Shown here piece by piece: positions 44,013 through 53,102 of a stretch of DNA of 64,000 nt. A program made the translations under genes and the position numbers. Every line of letters begins with the position of its first letter. The first letter of the stretch is position 1. Source of the DNA: Nocardiopsis endophytica (GTDB lineage Bacteria; Actinomycetota; Actinomycetes; Streptosporangiales; Streptosporangiaceae); assembly GCF_027706725.1 (NCBI RefSeq), contig NZ_JAQFWQ010000016.1:21867-85866 (forward strand), given 5' to 3'. Under the pieces are notes generated by a model. The model made no database searches and had not been told where the DNA came from. It was given only the letters and a program-made list of their open reading frames with translations.

Positions 44013-45419
44013 TCAGTACTGCGGCTGGTTCTGCGGGTTGAACTCGTCGAACTCGACGTCCTCGGCGCCCTTGAGGCGCTTGTCGTCGACCTTCAGCACG
44101 TCGAAGCCGCGGTCGATGTCCGAGGAGTAGATGTAGCCGTTGTAGTAGTAGGTCGACCAGGTGTTCGTGTTCACCTCGACGTCCTCGTCCACCCGGTTGT
44201 CGGCGTCGAAGAAGCCGATCTCCTCCGGGTTCTTCAGGTCGTTGAAGTCGATGATGGACACGCCGCCCTGGTACCAGGACTGCACGAAGAAGTTCTTGCC
44301 CTTCACCGGGATCAGCGACCCGTTGTGGGCGACGCAGTTCTGCTCGTCGCCCTGGTGGCGGTCGATCTTGTAGTAGCTCTGGAAGCTCAGGTCCGCCTTC
44401 GCGGGCTTGTCGCCCTTCGCGGGCTTGGCCTTCAGCGAGAAGATGGCGTCCGCGCCGCGCTCCGGGCCGATCTCGGCGGTGCAGGTGGGAGCGCCGCCAC
44501 CGCCCAGCTCGTCGGTGAAGATGACCCCGTCGCCCTTGTTGGTGAACGTCGCCGAGTGCCAGAACGCGAAGTTCTCATCGCGCACGGTCTCGATGACCTC
44601 GGGCTGCAGCGGGTCGCTGATGTCGAAGATCACGCCGTCGCCCATGCAGGCACCGGCCGCGATGTCCTTCTCCGACCACACGGTGATGTCGTGGCACCCC
44701 TGGGTCGGCAGCAGCAGGTTGTCCTGGTCGTGGTTGCCGCCGTCGGGGAAGACCACCGGCTCGCTGGCCAGGTTGGCGTCCTCGGGCGCGTCCTTCGGCA
44801 CCTCGATGACCGAGAGCTGGTCGTGCGGCGGCTGGCAGTTCGGGTACCGCTCCGACGGCGAGTAGGACGACACGTAGATGTAGTCCGTCTCCTCGCCCTG
44901 CACCAGCGAGTTGGTGTGCGACCCGCACGCCGTGGGCACCGCCGCGACGTACTGCGGGTTCTCCTTGTCGGAGATGTCGAACACCCGGATGCCCTCGAAG
45001 GCGTCCGCGTCGGCCGGGGTGCTCTCGGCGGCCCCGCAGTCCGTGCTCTCACGCGGGTAGTCCACCGAGTAGTAGAGCAGGTCACCGCTGACCGACACGT
45101 CGCCCTGCCCGCCCGGGCACAGCACCGTGCTGACGACCTCGGGCTCCTCCGGCTCCGAGATGTCGTAGATCACGAAGCCGTTGTAGTTGCCCCCGATGGC
45201 GTAGTCGCCGGTGAAGGCCAGGTCCGAGTTGGTGCTCTCGAACCCCTCGGGCTTGGGCAGGTGCGCCACGTGCTCGACGTTGTCACTGGTGACCGAGTCG
45301 GCCGGCGGGGTGTCCGCCGCGGCCGGCGGCGCCACTGCCAGGCTCAGCGCCAGGCCCGCAGCGCCCGCGACGGCGGCGCCGATGCGCCCGAACCGTCTGC
45401 GCTTGGGGGATAGCGACAT
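44013..45419 (-). CDS. Secreted LVIVD-repeat protein, copy 1
   Basis: 468 aa. A basic N terminus with RRRFGRIG and a hydrophobic stretch ending APPAAADT is a signal peptide (Sec, with a weak Tat-like RR). The mature part resembles LVIVD-repeat beta-propellers: repeated FVIYDISEPEEPEVV, IRVFDISDKENPQYV, IFDISDPLQPEVI and SIIDFNDLKNPEEI blades. Conserved Cys/His motifs NCQPPHD, GCHDITV, GACMGDGV, FWHSAT and NCVAHNGS are shared with the two paralogues downstream. Substrate or partner unknown. Terminator at 43950. Confidence 0.88.
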   Translation of the reverse strand: MSLSPKRRRFGRIGAAVAGAAGLALSLAVAPPAAADTPPADSVTSDNVEHVAHLPKPEGFESTNSDLAFTGDYAIGGNYNGFVIYDISEPEEPEVVSTVLCPGGQGDVSVSGDLLYYSVDYPRESTDCGAAESTPADADAFEGIRVFDISDKENPQYVAAVPTACGSHTNSLVQGEETDYIYVSSYSPSERYPNCQPPHDQLSVIEVPKDAPEDANLASEPVVFPDGGNHDQDNLLLPTQGCHDITVWSEKDIAAGACMGDGVIFDISDPLQPEVIETVRDENFAFWHSATFTNKGDGVIFTDELGGGGAPTCTAEIGPERGADAIFSLKAKPAKGDKPAKADLSFQSYYKIDRHQGDEQNCVAHNGSLIPVKGKNFFVQSWYQGGVSIIDFNDLKNPEEIGFFDADNRVDEDVEVNTNTWSTYYYNGYIYSSDIDRGFDVLKVDDKRLKGAEDVEFDEFNPQNQPQY

Positions 45420-45495
45420 GCAGAACTCCTCGTTCCGTGGGAGGGGCGGGGCCGGCCGGGCACATGCGGGCCCAGACCGCGGCCCCGTCGGTACG

Positions 45496-45524
45496 CCGCC
45501 CGCCCCGGTTCACGGGGCGGGCGG
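45496..45524 (-). terminator. Terminator after LVIVD copy 2
   Basis: A perfect 12-bp stem CCGCCCGCCCCG with its complement and 5-nt loop lies 42 nt beyond the copy-2 stop on the minus strand, before the copy-1 promoter. Confidence 0.65.
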
Positions 45525-45565
45525 ACGGTGGGGGTGGGGATGGGTGGGGCCGGGCGCGCCCGGCG

Positions 45566-46981
45566 TCAGTAGCGCGGCTGGTTCTGCGGGTTCAGCTCGT
45601 GGAACTCCACGTCCTCGGCGCCCTTGAGCCGCTTGTCGGTCACCTTCAGGACGTCGAAGCCCTGCTGGATCTCCGAGGAGTAGATGTGGCCGTTGTAGTA
45701 GTACGCCGACCACGACCCGCTCAGGTCCTCGGTGAATGGGCCCCGGTCGAAGTAGGCGATCTCCTCCGGGTTCTCCAGGTCGTTGAAGTCGATGACCGAC
45801 ACGCCGCCCTGGTACCAGGCCTGGACGAAGTAGTTCTTGCCCTTCACCGGGATCAGCGAGCCGTTGTGGGCCACGCAGTTCTCGGTGTCCTCCTGGAACC
45901 GGTCGATCTTGAAGTAGCTCTTGAAGCTGAGCTCCGCCTTCGCGGGCCGGTCCCCCTTGGCGGGCTTGGCCTTGAGCCCGAAGATGGCGTCCGCGCCGCG
46001 CTCCTGGCCGGTCTCGGCGTTGCAGGTCGCCCCGGCGCCGCCGCCCAGCTCGTCGGTGAAGATGACGCCGTCGCCCTTGTTGGTGAACGTCGCCGAGTGC
46101 CAGAACGCGAAGTTGTCGTCCCGCACCGTCTCGACGACCTCGGGGTTCACCGGGTCGCTGATGTCGATGATCACGCCGTCGCCCATGCACGCCCCGGCCG
46201 CGATGTCCTTCTCGGCGTAGACGGTGATGTCGTGGCAGCCGCTGGTCTCCCGGCTCGGGGTGCCGGGCGGGTTGCCGCCGTCGGGGAACAGCACCGGCTC
46301 GGACACGACCGCCGCGTCCTCAGGAGCGTCCTTGGGGACCTCGATGACCGAGATCTGGTCGTGCGGCGGCTGGCAGTTCGGGTAGCGGTCGGACGGCGCG
46401 TACGAGGACACGTAGATGTAGTCCGTCTCCTCGCCCTGCACCAGCGAGTTGGTGTGCGACCCGCACGCCGTCGGCACCGCCGCCACGTACTCCGGGCTCT
46501 CGATGTCGGAGATGTCGAAGACGCGCATGCCCTCGAAGGCGTCGGCGTCGGCCGGGGTGCTCTCGGCGGCCCCGCAGTCGGCGCTCTCCCGGGGGTAGTC
46601 CACCGAGTAGTAGAGCAGGTCGCCGCTGACCGACACGTCGCCCTGGCCGCCCGGGCACAGGACGGTGGTGACGAGCTCGGGCTCCTCGGGCTCGGAGATG
46701 TCGTAGACGGCGAAGCCGTTGTAGTTGCCGTCGATGGCGTAGTCGCCGGTGAAGGCCAGGTCCGTGTTGTAGGCCGAGGTGCTGTCGAAGCCCTCGGGCT
46801 TGGGGAGGTTGGCCACGTGCTCGATGTTGTCGCTCTTGTCGGTGCCGCTCCCGCCGGTGTCGGCGGCACCGGCGGCGGGGGCGAGGCCGATGGCCAGGGC
46901 GGCCGCGCCCGTCAGAGCGATGCCGAGGCGCGCCGCGCGCGCGAGCGGGGACCGCCGGGGCGGCCGGGGGGATGTCGGCAT
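45566..46981 (-). CDS. Secreted LVIVD-repeat protein, copy 2
   Basis: 471 aa from ATG 46981 (AAGGAG 5 nt upstream; longer frames rejected). The signal peptide ends APAAGAADT. It has the same blade motifs as copy 1 (FAVYDISEPEEPELV, MRVFDISDIESPEYV, IIDISDPVNPEVV) and the shared Cys/His landmarks. By eye it is about 80% identical to copies 1 and 3 over the propeller. Its own terminator at 45496 and a 470-nt upstream gap suggest independent transcription. Confidence 0.88.
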   Translation of the reverse strand: MPTSPRPPRRSPLARAARLGIALTGAAALAIGLAPAAGAADTGGSGTDKSDNIEHVANLPKPEGFDSTSAYNTDLAFTGDYAIDGNYNGFAVYDISEPEEPELVTTVLCPGGQGDVSVSGDLLYYSVDYPRESADCGAAESTPADADAFEGMRVFDISDIESPEYVAAVPTACGSHTNSLVQGEETDYIYVSSYAPSDRYPNCQPPHDQISVIEVPKDAPEDAAVVSEPVLFPDGGNPPGTPSRETSGCHDITVYAEKDIAAGACMGDGVIIDISDPVNPEVVETVRDDNFAFWHSATFTNKGDGVIFTDELGGGAGATCNAETGQERGADAIFGLKAKPAKGDRPAKAELSFKSYFKIDRFQEDTENCVAHNGSLIPVKGKNYFVQAWYQGGVSVIDFNDLENPEEIAYFDRGPFTEDLSGSWSAYYYNGHIYSSEIQQGFDVLKVTDKRLKGAEDVEFHELNPQNQPRY

Positions 46982-47362
46982 CCGGACTCCTTCGTCGGTG
47001 AGAGCCGAAAACAGGGGCAAACTACATAGACCGGTCCCCTCCTGTACAGAGGGGTAATCCGGACCGCTTCCGATTCGACACACTGCGCGCTTCCCCCGTT
47101 GCCGGTGCACGTCGTGACACTCCGGGCACGAACCGGGAATGTGCGCACGCCGGAACGGGTGCGCCTGGGCCCACCGGGGGCCCGGCGGCCCGGCGCCGCT
47201 CCCCGGCCTGCTGTCCGGGTTTCGGACGGGAGTGAACCGACGTTAGGACGTCCGCAAAACGGCCGCGGCGCCCGGGAAGGGGCCCAGCACCCGCGGGGCC
47301 GACAGGGAGGCGCACGCGGAGGGGCCGACGACGGGGCCGTCGGCAGGACCGAGCGCAGAGGG
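46982..47362. other. Upstream region of LVIVD copy 2, no gene seen
   Basis: A 381-nt stretch with no credible coding frame. Around 46990-47110 composition is relatively AT-rich (ACTACATAG, GGGGTAATCC) and probably holds the copy-2 promoter. Nothing else recognised. Confidence 0.5.
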
Positions 47363-47403
47363 GCCGGGGCCCACGTTCCGGTTACGGGTACGTGGGCCCC
47401 GGC
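47363..47403 (-). terminator. Terminator after LVIVD copy 3
   Basis: A perfect 14-bp stem (GCCGGGGCCCACGT with its complement) and 13-nt loop lie 48 nt past the copy-3 stop on the minus strand. Confidence 0.7.
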
Positions 47404-47451
47404 GTCATGTCCTCGGCGCAGGCGCCTTGTGCCGGCGACGTTGACGGCGCG

Positions 47452-48867
47452 TCAGTAGCGGACCTGGTTCTGCGGGTTCAGCTCTTCGAACCGCACCTTC
47501 TCGGCACCCTTGAGCCGCTTGTCGTCCAGGCGGAGGATGTCGAAGCCGCGGGTGCGCTCGGCCGAGTACACGTAGCCGTTGTAGTAGTACGCCGACCAGC
47601 TGCCGCCCCGCACCAGCTCGGTGTCGGACACCGGGCCGCGGTCGAAGTAGGCGATCTCCTTCGGGTTCTCCAGGTCGTTGAAGTCGATGACCGACACCCC
47701 GCCCTGGTACCAGGACTGCACGAAGTAGTTCTTGCCCTTGACCGGGATCAGCGAGCCGTTGTGCGCCACGCAGTTCTCGGTGTCGCTCTGGTGCCTGGGG
47801 ATCTTGTAGTAGCTCTTGAAGCTGAGCTCGGCCTTCGCGGGCCTGTCGCCCTTGGCGGGCTTGGCCTTCAGGCCGTAGATGGCGTCCGCGCCGCGCTCGG
47901 GGCCGATCTCGGCGTTGCACGTGGCCGCACCGCCTCCGCCCAGCTCGTCGGTGAAGATGACGCCCTTGGCGTCGTTGGTGAAGGTCGCCGAGTGCCAGAA
48001 CGCGAAGTTGTCGTCCCGCACCGTCTCGATCACCTCGGGCTCCAGCGGGTCGCTGATGTCCATGATGATGCCGTCGCCCATGCACGCCCCGGCCGCCAGG
48101 CCCTTCTCGGCGTAGACGGTGATGTCGTGGCAGCCCTGGGTCGGCCGCAGCAGGCCGTCCTGGTCCTCGTTGCCGCCGTCCGGGAACAGCACCGGCTGGG
48201 CGACGACCGCCGCCTCCTGCGGGGCGTCCTTGGGGACCTCGACGATGGAGATCTTGTCGTGCGGCGGCTGGCAGTTCGGGTACTTCTCCGACGGCGCGTA
48301 CGACGACACGTAGATGTAGTCGCTCTCCTCGCCCTGGATCAGCGAGTTGGTGTGCGAACCGCAGTCCGTGCGCACCGACGCGATGTACTCGGGGTTCGAC
48401 TTGTCGGAGATGTCGAACACCCGGATGCCCTCGAAGGCGCCGGGGTCCTCGGGGGTGCTCTCCGGGGCCCCGCACTCGTCGTTCGCCCGCGGGTACTCCA
48501 CCGAGAAGTAGAGCAGGTCCCCGCTGACCGACACGTCGGCCTGGCCGCCCGGGCACAGCACCGCGGCGGTGATCTCGGGCTCGGACGGGTCGGAGACGTC
48601 GTGGATGACGAACCCGTTGTAGTTGCCGACGATGACGTGGTCACCGGTGAAGGCCAGGTCCGAGTTGGTCGGCTCGAACCCCTCGGGCTTGGGCAGGTTG
48701 GCCATCAGCTCGACGTTGTCGCTCTTGTCGATCTCGTCGACGGGGGTGTCCGCCTGGGCCGGCAGCGCGGAGGCGGTCAGTCCCGCGGCGGCCAGGAGGG
48801 TCACGGCGGCGCTCAGCACGCGCCGGCGCAGCGGGCGTCTCGTGGACACCCGGGGGGATCTCGGCAT
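47452..48867 (-). CDS. Secreted LVIVD-repeat protein, copy 3
   Basis: 471 aa. Signal peptide: RRPLRRRVLSAAVTLLAAAG then ALPAQADT. Blade motifs FVIHDVSDPSEPEI, IRVFDISDKSNPEYI, IMDISDPLEPEVI and SVIDFNDLENPKEI. Cys and His positions match copies 1 and 2 (CPGGQADVSV, NCQPPHD, GCHDITV, GACMGDG, FWHSAT, NCVAHNGS). A GGAG ribosome site precedes ATG 48867. It is the most upstream of the three and may be the oldest copy, but nothing here proves order. Confidence 0.88.
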   Translation of the reverse strand: MPRSPRVSTRRPLRRRVLSAAVTLLAAAGLTASALPAQADTPVDEIDKSDNVELMANLPKPEGFEPTNSDLAFTGDHVIVGNYNGFVIHDVSDPSEPEITAAVLCPGGQADVSVSGDLLYFSVEYPRANDECGAPESTPEDPGAFEGIRVFDISDKSNPEYIASVRTDCGSHTNSLIQGEESDYIYVSSYAPSEKYPNCQPPHDKISIVEVPKDAPQEAAVVAQPVLFPDGGNEDQDGLLRPTQGCHDITVYAEKGLAAGACMGDGIIMDISDPLEPEVIETVRDDNFAFWHSATFTNDAKGVIFTDELGGGGAATCNAEIGPERGADAIYGLKAKPAKGDRPAKAELSFKSYYKIPRHQSDTENCVAHNGSLIPVKGKNYFVQSWYQGGVSVIDFNDLENPKEIAYFDRGPVSDTELVRGGSWSAYYYNGYVYSAERTRGFDILRLDDKRLKGAEKVRFEELNPQNQVRY

Positions 48868-49110
48868 GAGGGCTCCTCATCGTCGCCGATACCGAAGGTG
48901 AACACGAAGAAGATACATATCCACACGAACCGCGACCATGAGTAAAAACGACATAAATGATCACACGCGGCGATCAGAGCAGTTCAGCCCGTACGCACAC
49001 CCCCCGTCACGATGTGGCGACGGGACGGATACTGGACAAACCGGCCCTGATGACAGTAGACAACCCGGAGCGGCCGACCGCCGCGCCTTCCCCGCCGAGA
49101 GGAGCCCCCC

Positions 49111-49842
49111 GTGCCGCGTCACACCCTGGCGCTCGGAGCCGCCCTCCTTCTCGCCGCGGCCACCGCCTGCTCGGGCGGCGGCTCCGGCGACGAGCCCGAT
49201 GTGGTGATGCCGGGCGGCCCCGGCGAGTCCGCCTCGCCCGCCTCCCAGGAGCAGATCGACGCCGCCAACCAGGAGATCACCCACAACGAGGCCGACGTGG
49301 TCTACGTGCTCAAGATGATCGAGCACCACAAGCAGGCCCTGGACATGACGCCGCTGGTCCCGGAGCAGGGCGAGAACGAGGACGTGCGCAAGATCGCCGA
49401 GCGCATCGAGGACGCCCAGGGGCCCGAGGTCGAGGCCATGGAGAACTGGCTGGAGACCCACGTCTACGGGCCCGCCGAGGGCAACCCCAACTACGCCGAC
49501 TCCTGCGGCCTGACCCAGTGGCGCGAGGGCGAGGCCGGGGTCGAGGACGGCGGCGGCCACCACGGCGGCGGCGGGCTGGAAGCCTGCCCCATCGAGATCG
49601 ACCACACGGACATGCCGGGCATGCTCGTCCAGGAGCAGCTCGACGAGCTGGAGGCCGCCGAGGGCGAGGAGTTCGACGAGCTGTTCGTCGAGCTGATGAC
49701 CGAGCACCACGAGGGCGCCATCCAGATGGCCGAGGACGTCACCATCGACGGCAAGGACACCGACGTGCTGCGGATGGCCAACGACGTCATCGCCGAGCAG
49801 CAGGCCGACATCAACCGCATGCAGGAGGCCCTGGAGGGCTGA
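49111..49842 (+). CDS. DUF305 lipoprotein
   Basis: 243 aa. Lipobox in LLAAATACSG (Cys about residue 20) followed by a Gly/Ser/Pro linker, so anchored outside the membrane. DUF305 has paired His motifs: DVVYVLKMIEHHKQAL with DMTPLV, and LFVELMTEHHEGAIQMAED, plus a His/Gly-rich insert (GGGHHGGGG). Such His/Met arrays suggest metal (copper) binding, an inference only. GAGAGGAG precedes GTG 49111. It is divergent from LVIVD copy 3 (243 nt) and convergent with clpX; palindrome copy D lies 19 nt after its stop. Confidence 0.92.
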   Translation: MPRHTLALGAALLLAAATACSGGGSGDEPDVVMPGGPGESASPASQEQIDAANQEITHNEADVVYVLKMIEHHKQALDMTPLVPEQGENEDVRKIAERIEDAQGPEVEAMENWLETHVYGPAEGNPNYADSCGLTQWREGEAGVEDGGGHHGGGGLEACPIEIDHTDMPGMLVQEQLDELEAAEGEEFDELFVELMTEHHEGAIQMAEDVTIDGKDTDVLRMANDVIAEQQADINRMQEALEG

Positions 49843-49860
49843 CCGCCGGGTCCCCTCCGC

Positions 49861-49922
49861 GTTGATCTCGACGAAGGTGCTGTCATTCCGGCGGTTTTGA
49901 CAGCACCTTCGTCGAGATCATC
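49861..49922 (+). repeat. 62-nt palindromic element, copy D
   Basis: Ends GTTGATCTCG and CGAGATCATC. The 25-nt arms pair with one mismatch, loop 12 nt. It is 55/62 identical to copy A in the opposite orientation. It sits between convergent genes: 19 nt after the DUF305 stop and 79 nt after the clpX stop. Confidence 0.88.
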
Positions 49923-50000
49923 GAGGGCCCAGCGGACAGCGAAGGAGCGGCCGCCCCTCGGCGGGGGCGCCCGCTCCTTCGTCGTCGGTGGGTGCGCCCG

Positions 50001-51275
50001 TCAGGCGCTCTTCTCCTCGGGCTCGTCGCCCGGGTTCACGCGAGGGACGATCGTGGGGTTCACGTGCTCCAGGACCGCCTCGCGGGTGATGATCACCTGG
50101 CCGACGTCCTCGCGGCTGGGGACCTCGTACATCACCGAGAGCAGGACCTCCTCGATGATGGCCCGCAGCCCGCGCGCGCCGGTGCCGCGGATGATGGCCT
50201 GCTCGGCGATGGCCTCCAGGGCGTCCCCGGTGAACTCCAGCTCCACGTTGTCCAGCTCGAACAGCCGCTGGTACTGCTTGACCAGGGCGTTGCGCGGCTC
50301 GGTGAGGATGCGCACCAGGGCCTCGCGGTCGAGGTTGTGCACGTTGGTGATGACCGGCAGCCGCCCGACGAACTCCGGGATCATCCCGAACTTCAGCAGG
50401 TCCTCGGGCATGGCGTCGGTGAACAGGTCCTCGGCCTTGTGCTCGGAGGAGGTGCGCAGCACCGCGTTGAAGCCCATCCCCTGCTTGCCGACCCGCTGGT
50501 CGATCACGCGGTCCAGCCCGGCGAAGGCCCCGCCGCAGATGAACAGCACGTTGGTGGTGTCGATCTGGATGAACTCCTGGTGCGGGTGCTTGCGCCCGCC
50601 CTGCGGCGGCACGCTGGCGGTGGTGCCCTCCAGGATCTTCAGCAGCGCCTGCTGCACGCCCTCCCCGGACACGTCCCGGGTGATCGAGGGGTTCTCGCTC
50701 TTGCGCGCGACCTTGTCGACCTCGTCGATGTAGATGATCCCGGTCTCGGCCTTCTTGACGTCGTAGTCGGCCGCCTGGATCAGCTTGAGGAGGATGTTCT
50801 CCACGTCCTCGCCGACGTACCCGGCCTCGGTGAGCGCGGTGGCGTCGGCGATGGCGAAGGGGACGTTGAGGATCTTGGCCAGTGTCTGGGCCAGCAGCGT
50901 CTTGCCCGAACCGGTGGGGCCCAGCAGCAGGATGTTGGACTTGGCGATCTCCACGTCCTCGTCACGGGGGCGGTCGCCCTCGGACTGGACCCGCTTGTAG
51001 TGGTTGTAGACCGCGACCGACAGCGCCTTCTTCGCCTGGTCCTGGCCGATCACATAGGAGTCGAGGAACTCGTAGATCTCGCGCGGCTTGGGGAGGCTGT
51101 CCCACTTGAGCTCGGTGGAGTCGGCGAGCTCCTCCTCGATGATCTCATTGCACAGGTCGATGCACTCGTCGCAGATGTACACACCCGGGCCGGCAATGAG
51201 CTTCTTCACCTGCTTCTGGCTCTTGCCGCAGAACGAGCACTTCAGCAGGTCTCCACCGTCGCCGATGCGTGCCAC
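50001..51275 (-). CDS. clpX: ClpX, ATPase subunit of ClpXP protease
   Basis: 424 aa. N-terminal zinc-binding domain ([24 protein letters not shown]), Walker [18 protein letters not shown] near residue 120, [14 protein letters not shown], Walker [14 protein letters not shown], pore loop region and EFVGRLPVI sensor. It unfolds substrates for ClpP1P2. GTG 51275 has AAGGAG 7 nt upstream. It is downstream of clpP1-clpP2 but separated by 266 nt and a hairpin, so it may have its own promoter. In Streptomyces valS-folC follow; here accessory genes do. Confidence 0.98.
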   Translation of the reverse strand: MARIGDGGDLLKCSFCGKSQKQVKKLIAGPGVYICDECIDLCNEIIEEELADSTELKWDSLPKPREIYEFLDSYVIGQDQAKKALSVAVYNHYKRVQSEGDRPRDEDVEIAKSNILLLGPTGSGKTLLAQTLAKILNVPFAIADATALTEAGYVGEDVENILLKLIQAADYDVKKAETGIIYIDEVDKVARKSENPSITRDVSGEGVQQALLKILEGTTASVPPQGGRKHPHQEFIQIDTTNVLFICGGAFAGLDRVIDQRVGKQGMGFNAVLRTSSEHKAEDLFTDAMPEDLLKFGMIPEFVGRLPVITNVHNLDREALVRILTEPRNALVKQYQRLFELDNVELEFTGDALEAIAEQAIIRGTGARGLRAIIEEVLLSVMYEVPSREDVGQVIITREAVLEHVNPTIVPRVNPGDEPEEKSA

Positions 51276-51510
51276 CCAGCCACTCCTTAAAACGTAGGCC
51301 GCCCCGTCAACGGCGCCCGTGCGCCCGCTGCGCGGTCCGCGGTACGAGGCGTCCCCAGCGGGCCTATCCGCTCTTGCAGGATATGCCCTCCGGCGCCGAC
51401 TCCGTGCGGGGTGATCTGTGCGTCGCTCTTAACGAGCGTAAGCGAAGAGGGAGACCGGCTTCACCACCCGATCGCCCGCGGCGTGTGGGGGCCGTGCCCC
51501 GCGGACGGCC

Positions 51511-51534
51511 CCGCGGGCCCTGCCGGGCCCGCGG
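51511..51534 (-). terminator. Hairpin after clpP2
   Basis: CCGCGGGCCC pairs perfectly with GGGCCCGCGG across a 4-nt loop, 8 nt beyond the clpP2 stop on the minus strand. No T-run. Confidence 0.55.
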
Positions 51535-51541
51535 ACACCGC

Positions 51542-52204
51542 CTACTTCAGGGAGGTCTTGCGGTACGGCAGCACGAAGTCGATGATGCCGTAATCCTTGG
51601 CTTCCTCCGCGGTGAGGATCTTGTCCCGCTCGATGTCCTGCGAGATCTCCTCCTCCGTCTTGTCCGTGTGCTTGGCCAGCGTGGACTCCAGCTGCTTGCG
51701 GATCCGCATGATCTCGTTCGCCTGGATCTCGATGTCGCTGGCCTGGCCGCGGGTGACGTCGGTGGCGGGCTGGTGGATCAGGATCCGCGCGTTGGGCAGG
51801 CAGCCGCGCTTGCCCTTGGTGCCGCCGGCCAGCAGCACCGCGGCGGCGGACGCCGCCTGGCCGATGCACACCGTCTGCACGTCGGGGCGGACGAACTGCA
51901 TCGTGTCGTAGATCGCCATCAGCGACGTGAACGACCCGCCCGGCGAGTTGATGTACATCTGGATGTCGCGGTCGGCGTCGATCTGCTCCAGCGTCAGCAG
52001 CTGCGCCATGATGTCGTTGGCCGACGTGTCGTCGATCTGCACGCCGACGAAGATGATCCGCTCCTCGAAGAGCTTGTTGTACGGATTCATCTCCTTGACG
52101 CCGTACGAGGTGCGCTCGACGAACGACGGAAGGATGTAGCGGCTCTGGGGGCTCGGCGGAGCCATGCCGCCGGCGCCGAACGCCTTGTACTCGTACTCGT
52201 TCAT
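51542..52204 (-). CDS. clpP2: ATP-dependent Clp protease proteolytic subunit ClpP2
   Basis: 220 aa. Catalytic Ser in [13 protein letters not shown], His in ARILIHQP, Asp in [36 protein letters not shown] is a family signature. N terminus [10 protein letters not shown], then [25 protein letters not shown] 52204 is favoured by GGAGGGCC upstream. In actinobacteria ClpP1 and ClpP2 form one mixed tetradecamer. 70 nt downstream of clpP1, same transcription unit. Confidence 0.97.
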   Translation of the reverse strand: MNEYEYKAFGAGGMAPPSPQSRYILPSFVERTSYGVKEMNPYNKLFEERIIFVGVQIDDTSANDIMAQLLTLEQIDADRDIQMYINSPGGSFTSLMAIYDTMQFVRPDVQTVCIGQAASAAAVLLAGGTKGKRGCLPNARILIHQPATDVTRGQASDIEIQANEIMRIRKQLESTLAKHTDKTEEEISQDIERDKILTAEEAKDYGIIDFVLPYRKTSLK

Positions 52205-52274
52205 GTTCTGGCCCTCCACATGCACCGTACTTCGGGGGTAACCGGTCCCGGACTCCTCAGGCGTGACACGGCCC

Positions 52275-52907
52275 TCAGGACTGGCCGGAGACGTCGAGGG
52301 TGCCCTCCAGCACCTCGTCGATGAACCCGTAGTCCTTGGCCTCCTGGGCGGTGAACCAGCGGTCCCGGTCGGAGTCCTTCTCGATCTGCTCCACCGTCTG
52401 GCCGGTGTGGAAGGCGATGCGCTCCTGGAACATCTTCTTCACGTACAGCAGGTCGTCGGCGAGGATCCGGATGTCGGAGGCGGTGCCCCCGATCCCGCCG
52501 ATCGGCTGGTGCATCATCACGCGGGCGTGGGGCAGGGCGAAACGCTTGCCCGACGCGCCCGCGCACAGCAGGAACTGGCCCATGGACGCGGCCATGCCCA
52601 TGCCGACGGTGCGCACATCGTTGGGGATGTACTGCATGACGTCGTAGATCGCCATACCGGCGGTGACCGAACCGCCCGGCGAGTTGATGTACAGCGTGAT
52701 GTCCCTCTGGCGGTCCTCGGCGGACAGCAGCAGCAGTTCACCCACGATGCGGTTGGCGATCTCGTCGTCGACCTGCTGGCCGAGGAAGATGATGCGCTGG
52801 CGCAGCAGACGCTGCGACGTCTGCTCGAACACCGGGGGAATAGGCGACTCGGCCGTACGGGCTTCGACTCGCGTGGACTCGTTCTGGGTCGGCGGCACTC
52901 TCGTCAC
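52275..52907 (-). CDS. clpP1: ATP-dependent Clp protease proteolytic subunit ClpP1
   Basis: 210 aa. Catalytic Ser in [13 protein letters not shown], His in ARVMMHQP, Asp in [33 protein letters not shown] and [11 protein letters not shown] are diagnostic. The start is uncertain: GTG 52907 has GGAGCAG just upstream, and GTG 52898 and codons further up (to 53027) also read in frame, but ClpP1 length fits 52907. It follows tig by 195 nt with a strong terminator between, so clpP1-clpP2 has its own promoter in that gap. Confidence 0.96.
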   Translation of the reverse strand: MTRVPPTQNESTRVEARTAESPIPPVFEQTSQRLLRQRIIFLGQQVDDEIANRIVGELLLLSAEDRQRDITLYINSPGGSVTAGMAIYDVMQYIPNDVRTVGMGMAASMGQFLLCAGASGKRFALPHARVMMHQPIGGIGGTASDIRILADDLLYVKKMFQERIAFHTGQTVEQIEKDSDRDRWFTAQEAKDYGFIDEVLEGTLDVSGQS

Positions 52908-53043
52908 CTGCTCCGAAATCGAAACGGTTGCGACGCTTGCGACACTAACGCTCTTCACGGTCCCGCTCGCACGCTTCACGGGCCTGTTCGCTTTGAGCGC
53001 ATGGGGCGGGCCACGGCGGCCGCGCATTCCGCAGAAAGCGAAC

Positions 53044-53082
53044 GGGTCCCCGGGCCGCGCACGCGGCGCGGCCCGGGGACCC
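53044..53082 (-). terminator. Terminator after tig
   Basis: A perfect 16-bp stem GGGTCCCCGGGCCGCG with its complement, 7-nt loop, lies 20 nt past the tig stop on the minus strand. One of the strongest hairpins in the window. Confidence 0.8.
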
Positions 53083-53102
53083 GGAGCGTCAGGGCGAAAG
53101 CC

